Source: Micromonospora ferruginea | GTDB lineage: Bacteria; Actinomycetota; Actinomycetes; Mycobacteriales; Micromonosporaceae | Direction of reading: 5' to 3' | Assembly: GCF_013694245.2 (NCBI RefSeq) | Contig: NZ_CP059322.2 | Location: 616,001-680,000, forward strand | Length of the DNA: 64,000 bases | Part shown: positions 55,742 to 62,660 of the stretch, piece after piece | Position numbering within the stretch: the stretch's first letter is position 1 | How the letters are laid out: each line of letters starts with the position of its first letter | Position numbers and translations under genes: made by a program | Notes under the pieces: model-generated | Databases searched by the model: none | Told to the model about the DNA's origin: nothing | The model's input: only the letters and a program-made list of their open reading frames with translations

Positions 55742-56527
55742 ATGTCCCGTCGCGTCCGTACCGCGCTCGCCGCGGTGTTGGCGGCCGTCCTCGGCGCCGT
55801 GCTCCTGCCCGGCGCCGCCCGGGCGGCCACCGTCAACTACGTCGCCCTCGGCGACTCCTACTCCTCCGGCGTCGGCGCTGGGCCGTACGACCTCTCCACC
55901 TGCCTGCGCAGCCAGAAGTCGTACGCCCCGCTCTGGGCCGCGGCGCACGCGGTCACCAGCTTCCGCTTCCCGGCCTGCGGCGGCGCGGTCACCGCCGACG
56001 TCCGCGACAGCCAGGTGGGCCAGCTCAGCTCCACCACCACGCTGGTCACCATCACGATCGGCGGCAACGACGCCGGATTCGCCGACGTGATGACCAGTTG
56101 CCGCTTCGGCAGCACGTCGAGCTGCGAGAGCGCGGTGGCCGGGGCGAAGACGTTCGCCACCGCGACGCTGCCCGGCCGGCTGGACGCCACCTACGCCGCG
56201 ATCCGCGACCGGGCCCCCAACGCCCGGCTCGTGGTGCTCGGCTACCCGCGCCTGTTCGAGACCGGCTCCTGCGGGCTGCTCGCCATGAGCAGCTACAAGC
56301 GCACCATCCTCAACCAGGCCGCCGACGTGCTGAACGGGGTCACCGCCGGCCGGGCTTCCGCGGCGGGCGCCACGTTCGTCGACGCCCGGCCCGCGTTCAC
56401 CGGGCACGGGGTCTGCGCCGCCGACCCGTGGATCCGCGACGTCAGCGGAGTGATCGAGGCGTACCACCCGAACGCCAACGGCTACCGCTACGGCTACCTG
56501 GCCGCCCTCACGGCCGCCATCGGCTGA
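55742..56527 (+). CDS. Secreted SGNH/GDSL esterase-lipase
   Basis: A 261-residue secreted hydrolase. The signal peptide is about residues 1-29 (ending PGAARAA). GDSYSSG (S39 nucleophile) is block I, ITIGGNDAGF block III and YHPNANG block V with the catalytic His (about 242). Six cysteines (in STCLR, PACGG, TSCRF, SSCES, GSCGLL, GVCAAD) suggest three disulfides, as in Streptomyces SGNH esterases. Cleaves acyl esters; substrate unknown. The start ATG follows GGAGGTCCTGTC. A strong hairpin repeat follows the stop. Confidence 0.93.
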   Translation: MSRRVRTALAAVLAAVLGAVLLPGAARAATVNYVALGDSYSSGVGAGPYDLSTCLRSQKSYAPLWAAAHAVTSFRFPACGGAVTADVRDSQVGQLSSTTTLVTITIGGNDAGFADVMTSCRFGSTSSCESAVAGAKTFATATLPGRLDATYAAIRDRAPNARLVVLGYPRLFETGSCGLLAMSSYKRTILNQAADVLNGVTAGRASAAGATFVDARPAFTGHGVCAADPWIRDVSGVIEAYHPNANGYRYGYLAALTAAIG

Positions 56528-56535
56528 GGTGTAAG

Positions 56536-56579
56536 GAGGGGCCCCCGGTTAACGCATTCTGCATAACCGGGGGCCCCTC
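56536..56579. terminator. Strong hairpin, GGGGCCCC repeat copy B
   Basis: GAGGGGCCCCCGGTTA (56536-56551) and TAACCGGGGGCCCCTC (56564-56579) pair perfectly over 16 bases around a 12-base loop, in the gap between convergent genes. The wider repeat spans about 56529-56586. It works as a bidirectional terminator and belongs to the family at 52215 and 58871. Confidence 0.8.
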
Positions 56580-56611
56580 TTAACAACCGCCGCGACGGCG
56601 CGGCCGTCAGC

Positions 56612-58126
56612 TCAGCGGGCCGCCGGCGCCAGCCCGCCGACCCGCTCCGGCGGTACGGCCGCGGCGGCCGGCGCGGCGGGCGTCACCTGGGACAGCGCGG
56701 TCGGCACGACGTGCGGCGTCGGTCCGGTGCGCCGCCCCGGCCGGGCGCGCCGTCCGGACGGTACGGCGAGCGCGGCCAGCGCCGCGGCCAGCGAGATGCC
56801 GGTGAGCAGCAGGAAACCGGCGGTGAAACCGGCCTCCCGGGGCAGCCCGCTCGGCTGCGGATGGGCGGTGATCACGGTGCTGGCCAGCGCCGCGCCGATC
56901 GCCCCGCCGATGGTGCGGATGTTGGCGTTCATCCCGGTCGCCGCGCCGGTCTGCGAGGCCGGCACGTTGCCCACGATCAGGTTGGCCATCGAGGCGAACG
57001 CCAGGCCGATGCCGAGCCCGACCAGGCCGCCGGCCAGGGCGACCTCCCACCGGGTGTCGTGCGCGACGGTGAGCATCGCCGCGGCCGTCACGTTGAACAC
57101 CGCGCCGGTGGTGAGCTGCGCCTTCGGGCTGAACCGGGACTCCAGCCGCCCGGCCAGCAGGCCGGCGGCGAACATCCCGACGAGCATCGGCAGCATGAGC
57201 AGCCCGGCCTGGGTGATGCTGGCGCCGAAGCCGTAGCCGGCGCTGGTCGGGATCTGCGCGAACTGCGGCAGGAAGGCGTAGACGGCGAACATCGAGGCGC
57301 CGTAGAGCAGCGCGACCAGGTTGGTGGTCCAGACCGCCGGCAGGCGCATCATCCGCAGGTCGATCAGCGGGTTCGCGGTGCGGGCCTCGACCGCCAGCCA
57401 GCCGGCCACCAGCACCGCGGCCAGCGCGAGCAGGCCGATCACCCGGCCGGAACCCCAACCCCAGGCGGCGCCCTGGCTGACCGGCAGCAACAGCGCCACC
57501 AGCCAACCGGAGAGGAGTACGGCGCTGGCCCAGTTGATCCGGCCGGGGGTGCGTACCGGCGAGCGCGGCACGAACCGGTGCGCGGCCAGCGCGGTGAGGC
57601 CGACCACGACCATCGGGATCCAGAACAGCCAGCGGTAGCCCAGGGTGGTCACGATCGGGCCGGCGAGCACGACGCCCAGGCCGCCGCCCACGGCCACCAC
57701 GGCCGAGATCGACGCCACCGCGGAGCTGACCCGGGCGGCCGGGAACTCGTCGCGGATGATGCCGAACGACAGCGGGAAGACGGCGCCGCCGATGCCCTGG
57801 ACCACCCGGGCGGCGATGAGCACGCCGATGTTCGGGGCGACGGCCGCCAGCAGGCAGCCCAGCGCGAGCGCACCGAGCGAGACGACGAGCGTCCGCTCCT
57901 TGCCGACCATGTCGCCGACCCGGCCGAGGATCGGCGTGAAGATCGACGCGGAGAGCAGGTAGGCGGTCAGCACCCAGGTCACCGTGTTCGGCGAGGTGTG
58001 CAGGTCGTGCTGGATGGTGGGCAGCACCGGGGTGATCAGCGACTGGAGCATCGCGAAGAAGCCGGTGCCGGCCGCGAGGACGAGGAACGTCATCCGGCGC
58101 GAGCCGCGCCGGAAGGTGTCGATCAT
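56612..58126 (-). CDS. MFS drug transporter (EmrB/QacA type)
   Basis: A 504-residue transporter with about 14 hydrophobic segments, the DHA2-type plan. VLPTIQHDLHTSPNTVTWVLTAYLLSASIFTPILGRVGDMVGKERTL contains the MFS motif A (GxxxDxxGRRR-like GRVGDMVGKER), and RVVQGIGGAVFPL matches motif B. The C-terminus is a Pro/Ala-rich tail. Divergent tetR lies 165 bases away with a striking operator between, so expression is probably repressed until a substrate binds. Export substrate unknown. Confidence 0.9.
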   Translation of the reverse strand: MIDTFRRGSRRMTFLVLAAGTGFFAMLQSLITPVLPTIQHDLHTSPNTVTWVLTAYLLSASIFTPILGRVGDMVGKERTLVVSLGALALGCLLAAVAPNIGVLIAARVVQGIGGAVFPLSFGIIRDEFPAARVSSAVASISAVVAVGGGLGVVLAGPIVTTLGYRWLFWIPMVVVGLTALAAHRFVPRSPVRTPGRINWASAVLLSGWLVALLLPVSQGAAWGWGSGRVIGLLALAAVLVAGWLAVEARTANPLIDLRMMRLPAVWTTNLVALLYGASMFAVYAFLPQFAQIPTSAGYGFGASITQAGLLMLPMLVGMFAAGLLAGRLESRFSPKAQLTTGAVFNVTAAAMLTVAHDTRWEVALAGGLVGLGIGLAFASMANLIVGNVPASQTGAATGMNANIRTIGGAIGAALASTVITAHPQPSGLPREAGFTAGFLLLTGISLAAALAALAVPSGRRARPGRRTGPTPHVVPTALSQVTPAAPAAAAVPPERVGGLAPAAR

Positions 58127-58222
58127 GTGGGATAACTCCCGTTCGGTACGAGATGGTCGGCCGCTCGCGCGTGGGGCGGCGATGGCGGCGCATCGGGCCG
58201 GGGCCCTCGGAGTACGCTATCC

Positions 58223-58261
58223 GGAGGGGTGCCTCCACCAACGTAGTGGAGGGGTGCCTCC
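58223..58261. promoter_or_regulatory. Twin palindrome operator between MFS and tetR
   Basis: GGAGGGGTGCCTCC occurs twice (58223-58236 and 58248-58261), 25 bases apart, with palindromic GGAGG/CCTCC arms, in the divergent control region. TACGCTAT precedes it. This is a strong candidate TetR binding site controlling both genes. Confidence 0.65.
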
Positions 58262-58291
58262 GGTTGCAAGAGGGAAGGAGTGACGCGCGTC

Positions 58292-58864
58292 ATGCCCAGT
58301 GCCGACCAGCCGACCGAGGTCTTCGCGCGGCGCCCGAAGCGGGCCGACGCCCGGCGCAACTACGACGCGCTGGTCGCCGCCGCCCGCGAGGTGTTCGGCG
58401 AGTGCGGCGCGAGCGCCTCGCTGGAGCAGATCGCCCGCCGGGCCGGCGTGGGCATCGGCACGCTCTACCGCAACTTCCCGCAGCGGCGGGACCTGTTCGA
58501 GGCGGTCTACGTCGAGGAGGTGCGGGCGCTCAGCGCCTCCGCCGCCGACCTGGCCGACCTCGACCCGTGGGACGCCCTGGTCGGCTGGCTGCACCGCTTC
58601 GTCGCGTACGTCGGCACCAAGCGGGCGCTCGCCGAGGAGCTGGTGCACGACTCCGAGGTGTTCCGGAGCTGCCGCACCGAGATCTACGCCGCCGGCGAGC
58701 CGCTGCTGCGCCGCGCCCAGGCCGCCGGGGCCGCCCGGCCGGACGCCGACTTCGACGACGTGGTACGCCTCATCAGCGGCCTCGCCGCCTACCAGTTCCC
58801 GGACCCGGCGCAGCGTGACCGCGTGCTGACCATCGCACTGGACGGCCTGCGCCCCCCTCGGTGA
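58292..58864 (+). CDS. TetR-family regulator of the divergent MFS gene
   Basis: A 190-residue TetR repressor: the HTH is RRNYDALVAAAREVFGECGASASLEQIARRAGVGIGTLYRNFPQRRDLFEAVYVEEV. The ligand domain follows (about 75-185). I chose ATG 58292 after AAGGAG; GTG 58280 is in frame but overlaps the ribosome binding site. It is divergent from the MFS transporter, typical for a local repressor. Inducer unknown. Confidence 0.9.
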   Translation: MPSADQPTEVFARRPKRADARRNYDALVAAAREVFGECGASASLEQIARRAGVGIGTLYRNFPQRRDLFEAVYVEEVRALSASAADLADLDPWDALVGWLHRFVAYVGTKRALAEELVHDSEVFRSCRTEIYAAGEPLLRRAQAAGAARPDADFDDVVRLISGLAAYQFPDPAQRDRVLTIALDGLRPPR

Positions 58865-58870
58865 CGAGAG

Positions 58871-58924
58871 GTGTTAAGCGGGGCCCCCTCCTCTACCTGA
58901 AGCGTTAACCGGGGCCCCTTCCTT
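58871..58924. repeat. GGGGCCCC repeat, copy C
   Basis: GTTAAGCGGGGCCCCCTCC... and GTTAACCGGGGCCCCTTCC lie about 33 bases apart right after the tetR stop. It matches copies at 52215 and 56529 in layout (GGGGCCCC with TTAA nearby). Confidence 0.75.
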
Positions 58925-58984
58925 TCGTGGTCTTGCGTGGGGCGTCGACAATGGGGGGACACCGGCAGTCACCCGGAGGTGACC

Positions 58985-61651
58985 ATGCGCGAACCGGCGA
59001 CCCGGCAACGGCCCACCCGGGAGCAGCTTCCGGCAGGTGGCCTGGAACTGCTCACCCTGCTGGCCCGGCTGCTGCGGCGGCCCCGCCGCGGTGACCGCCG
59101 GCTCCCGCTGCTGTGGCTGCTCCGGCCGGCCGGCGACGGCGCGGTGGCCGGCCTGCTGCGCCGCTTCACCGCCCGGGGCACCGGCCGCCGGGTGCCGCAC
59201 GCCGTGCTGGACCTGGCCGACCGGCCGCCCACCGACGACGTGGCGACGGCGCTGCGCGAGCTGCACCGGCAGCTCTCCCTGGAGGCGTTCGGCGCGCCCC
59301 GGCTGCGGTTCCGGCACTATCCGCTCGCGGACTGGCTGATGCACCAGACGCTCGCCGTCGACGTGGACGCCGCGGACAGCGGCCGGGCCTCGCTGGTGCG
59401 CCGGCTGCGGGACTGGCGGGGCCGGCGGGCCGGCGACGACCCGCAGGTGGGCGGCGACTCCGGGTTCGGCGCCGCGCTGCAACTGCTGCTCTGGCTGCTG
59501 CGCCGGGCGGTGCCGAGCGTGGTGTTCCGGATCGCCGTCTCCGGCCGGGTGCCGGTGGTCGGCCGGCAGTACCGCTGGTTCATGCGCCAGCAGTATCTGG
59601 CGCCCCGGCAGTCGGTGACGTTCCTCGGCTTCGCCGAGCGGCTCACCGCCGGCTGGCGCGACGGCGAGCACCCGGCGCAGGTGGAGAAGCTGCTGCTGCA
59701 CGCGTTCCTGGAGGACCTGCGGCTGGCCTACCGGCGGCGGTTCTGGCGGCCGGGGGACTGGCGTCGCACCGCCTACCCGGTGGTGTTGCTCGACGGCGTA
59801 CGCCCGGACAACGTCGGGCACACCCTGGTCCGGATCGTCGACGAGGTCCGCAACGAGACCGGCCGCAACGATCCGCTGCTGGTGGTGGCGGTCGCCGCCG
59901 ACCCGCCGCCGGAACCGGCCGCGCCGCGCCCGATGGTCGAGGCCGAGGAGGCGTACGAGGAGTGGGCCGAGGCGCTTCCGGAACGCCGGCGGCTGCGCCG
60001 CCCGGGCACGTGGCTGGTGGTGCTGGCGGCGGAGGAGGACGCTGCGGTCGTACCCCCGGGGGTTGCCCCGCCGGCGCTGGTGGCGCCGGATCCGCCCTGG
60101 TGGGCGCGGCGCTTCCTGCCCGCCGCGGTGGCCCTGGTGCTGCTCGCCGGGGTGGGGGTGTGGGCGCACGGGCGGTGGGCGCCGGACTGCCGCCCCTGGC
60201 CGACCGACCGGGTGAGCGTGCGCCTGGTGGGCGGCGAGTGCGTCGGCTACAGCGACACCGCCGGGCAGGTCTTCAACAGCGAGCCCGGGCAGGACCGGCT
60301 GCGGGCCGTGCAGCGGCGCATCTTCGCCCAGAACCGGGCCGCCGAGGAGGTGTGGCGGCGCAGCGACCACCGCCGCCCCTACCTGACGCTCGTCTACCTG
60401 GGCAGCCTCACCGGCAACCGCACCCGCGCGGACGAGGAGTCCTACGTCTCCGAGCGTGAGGAGCTGGAGGGCATGGCCACCGCCCAGTACGCGCTGCTCA
60501 AGGAGTCGGCGGCGGCGGACGACGCGGCGCTGCTGCACATCGTGGTGGCCAACGCCGGCCGGCAGATGCGGCACGCCGGCGACGCGGTACGGATGCTGGA
60601 GGCGCTGGCCCGCGACGACCCGACCGTGCTCGGCGTGGTCGGACTGGTGGACAGCCGCACCAGCACGGCGGCGGCGCTGCGCGAACTCAACCGGGTCGGC
60701 CTGCCGGTGCTCGCGCCCACCCTGTCCGCCGACCGGATGGACGAGAACTCCAGCCTCTACCTCGCGATGTCCGCGCCCAACCGGGAGCAGGCCCGGATGG
60801 TCGAGGCGTACGCCCGGCAGGTGCTGCGGGTGGGCGAGGCGCACGTCTACTGGACCACCGGCGAGGGCAGCTCGCTCACCGACGACCTCTACGTCTCGAC
60901 GCTCGTCGACGGCCTGCGGGAGCGGTTCGGCCCGCGCCTCACCCGGCTGGACGAGTGGCGCAGCGGCCGCCGGCTCACCCAGGAGTGCGGCTGGTCCGGG
61001 ATGCTCTTCTTCGCCGGCCGCTGGTCGGAGTTCGACGGCTTCCTGCGCGCGTTGAAGGAGTGCGGCGCGGACCCGCCCCGGCACCTGGTCGCCGACGACT
61101 CGGTGAACCGCTACATGGCCAATGCGGGGCTGCGGGCCAGCGCGCCGGGCAACCTGCCGGTCACGTACGTGTCGAAGGCGTCGCTGGCCACCTGCGCCGC
61201 GCTGCGGGCCGCGCAGGCCGCCCGCGACGACGCCCGGGGCAGCTTCCTCACCTGGATCGGCGCGGACGACCTGCTCGACCCGCCGCGCTGCCGGGAGGGG
61301 ACCGGCCCGCCGGTCGGCGAGCGGGTCAGCCTCGCCTACGACGCCGCGATGATGACGGTGCGCGCGCTGGAGAGCCTGGCCGCCCGGTTGCGGCACGCGG
61401 ACACCGGTCGCCGCTGGGAGCCGCGCGCGGTCAACCCGGTCGGCGTGCACGCCGAGGTGCTGCGGCAGAACGCCGCCGGCGGCTACCCGGGGGTGAGCGG
61501 CCTGATCCGGTACGCCCCGGACTCCGGCGAGCCGGTCGCCAAGCGGCTGGCCCTGCTCACCGTGGCGAAGGTGCCCGACGTGGCGACCCCCCCGACCGAG
61601 GTCTTCCATTGCGGCGTCCCCGACGCGGGCCCCGATCCCGGCTGCCGCTAG
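58985..61651 (+). CDS. Receptor-like fusion: degenerate NTPase domain, one TM helix, type 1 periplasmic-binding domain
   Basis: An 888-residue protein. Residues about 30-370 look like a P-loop NTPase with degraded motifs: LPLLWLLRPAGDGAVAGLLRRF (about 38-60) stands where a Walker A (GxxGSGKS) would be, and YPVVLLDGVRPDNVGHTLVRIVDE (about 262-285) where a Walker B with following region would be. A membrane helix is at about 376-396 (FLPAAVALVLLAGVGVWAHG). The outer part (about 400-888) resembles the type 1 periplasmic-binding fold of amino-acid receptors (LVYLGSLTGNRT, LGVVGLVDSRTSTAA, LPVLAPTLSADRMDE, MLFFAGRWSEFDGFLRALK). ATG 58985 follows GGAGGTGACC. Role: perhaps a transmembrane sensor. 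It stands alone, with no transporter genes beside it. Confidence 0.8.
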   Translation: MREPATRQRPTREQLPAGGLELLTLLARLLRRPRRGDRRLPLLWLLRPAGDGAVAGLLRRFTARGTGRRVPHAVLDLADRPPTDDVATALRELHRQLSLEAFGAPRLRFRHYPLADWLMHQTLAVDVDAADSGRASLVRRLRDWRGRRAGDDPQVGGDSGFGAALQLLLWLLRRAVPSVVFRIAVSGRVPVVGRQYRWFMRQQYLAPRQSVTFLGFAERLTAGWRDGEHPAQVEKLLLHAFLEDLRLAYRRRFWRPGDWRRTAYPVVLLDGVRPDNVGHTLVRIVDEVRNETGRNDPLLVVAVAADPPPEPAAPRPMVEAEEAYEEWAEALPERRRLRRPGTWLVVLAAEEDAAVVPPGVAPPALVAPDPPWWARRFLPAAVALVLLAGVGVWAHGRWAPDCRPWPTDRVSVRLVGGECVGYSDTAGQVFNSEPGQDRLRAVQRRIFAQNRAAEEVWRRSDHRRPYLTLVYLGSLTGNRTRADEESYVSEREELEGMATAQYALLKESAAADDAALLHIVVANAGRQMRHAGDAVRMLEALARDDPTVLGVVGLVDSRTSTAAALRELNRVGLPVLAPTLSADRMDENSSLYLAMSAPNREQARMVEAYARQVLRVGEAHVYWTTGEGSSLTDDLYVSTLVDGLRERFGPRLTRLDEWRSGRRLTQECGWSGMLFFAGRWSEFDGFLRALKECGADPPRHLVADDSVNRYMANAGLRASAPGNLPVTYVSKASLATCAALRAAQAARDDARGSFLTWIGADDLLDPPRCREGTGPPVGERVSLAYDAAMMTVRALESLAARLRHADTGRRWEPRAVNPVGVHAEVLRQNAAGGYPGVSGLIRYAPDSGEPVAKRLALLTVAKVPDVATPPTEVFHCGVPDAGPDPGCR

Positions 61652-61669
61652 GTCAATCTTGGTACGCGC

Positions 61670-61739
61670 CGATCTTGCACTTTCGGCCCGTGAAAAGCGG
61701 CTTGTGTGCCGTTCTGTCGGGGCAGTTAGTGCAAGATCG
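61670..61739. repeat. Inverted repeat with 12-bp arms
   Basis: CGATCTTGCACT (61670-61681) and AGTGCAAGATCG (61728-61739) pair perfectly around a 46-base loop. It lies right after the receptor-like gene. I recall GATCTTGCACT sequences as recurrent in Micromonosporaceae noncoding DNA, but cannot confirm. Confidence 0.6.
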
Positions 61740-61814
61740 CCGAGGTGGGGGCGGGGCTGGGGCGCGGCTTGCGCTTCTTCGAGATCGTCCACGGGGGAGG
61801 GGGGAGTGGCACCT

Positions 61815-61833
61815 TGATATCCGGCGGGTATCA
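61815..61833. promoter_or_regulatory. Near-perfect 19-bp palindrome upstream of SDR
   Basis: TGATATCCGGCGGGTATCA reads almost the same on both strands (perfect TGATA/TATCA ends). It lies about 50 bases before the SDR start and is a candidate operator. Confidence 0.5.
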
Positions 61834-61879
61834 GTGGGGACCGGATCGGTCCTGGTCGCCGGGTTAGCGCGTGGGCAGC

Positions 61880-62605
61880 ATGGGTCGGGTGAACGAGAAC
61901 AGGACCGCGCTGGTCACCGGCGCGAACAAGGGCATCGGCTTCGCCGTCGCACGGGGCCTCGGTGCGATCGGCTTCACGGTCGCGGTCGGCGCCCGCGACG
62001 ACGCCAGGCGGGCGGAGGCGGTGGCGCGGCTGCGTACCGAGGGTGTCGACGCGTTCGGGGTCGCGCTCGACGTCACCTCCGACGACAGCGTCGCCGCGGC
62101 GGCGACGACCGTCGAACGGACCGCCGGGCGGCTCGACGTGCTGGTCAACAACGCCGGCATCTCCGGGCCGGCCGACGGCGGCGTGCAGGACCCGACGACG
62201 CTCGACCTCGACGTCCTGCGCACCGTGCTGAACACGAACGTGTTCGGGGTGATCCGGGTGACCAACGCGATGCTGCCGCTGCTGCGCCGCGCACCGTCGC
62301 CCCGCGTCGTCAACGTGTCGAGCAACATGGGCTCGTTGACGTTGCGGACCGGCCCGGTGCTGGCCGCCTACGCCCCGTCGAAGACGCTGCTCAACAGCAT
62401 CACCACCCAGTACGCGCGCCACCTCGCCGACACGGACGTCATCGTCAACGCGGCCTGCCCCGGCTGGGTGGCGACCGACTTCACCAACTTCGCCGCACCG
62501 CGTACCCCGGAGCAGGGCGCCGCTATCGTCGTCCGGCTGGCCACGCTGCCCGACGACGGACCACGCGGCGGCTTCTTCGACGACGCCGGCGCGATCCCCT
62601 GGTGA
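61880..62605 (+). CDS. Short-chain dehydrogenase/reductase
   Basis: A 241-residue classical SDR. TGANKGIG (residues about 11-18) is the cofactor motif, VLVNNAGISG the NNAG motif, NVSSNMGS the catalytic Ser region and AYAPSKTLLN the YxxxK pair (catalytic Tyr and Lys). NPGWVATDF-like ending reads ACPGWVATDFTNF. It is NADPH-type by the Arg in VGARDD. Substrate unknown. The start is uncertain: ATG 61880 is preferred over GTG 61871. An operator-like palindrome lies upstream. Confidence 0.9.
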   Translation: MGRVNENRTALVTGANKGIGFAVARGLGAIGFTVAVGARDDARRAEAVARLRTEGVDAFGVALDVTSDDSVAAAATTVERTAGRLDVLVNNAGISGPADGGVQDPTTLDLDVLRTVLNTNVFGVIRVTNAMLPLLRRAPSPRVVNVSSNMGSLTLRTGPVLAAYAPSKTLLNSITTQYARHLADTDVIVNAACPGWVATDFTNFAAPRTPEQGAAIVVRLATLPDDGPRGGFFDDAGAIPW

Positions 62606-62660
62606 GGGCGAGGCCGGCCGGCGGCTCCCGGGACGGGCACCGCCGGCCGCCCGCCACCGG

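Noticed and set aside
58874..62422. A 1182-residue minus-strand ORF over the receptor-like gene
   Set aside because: Same shadow pattern; the plus-strand gene has membrane helix and binding-domain motifs while this one has none.
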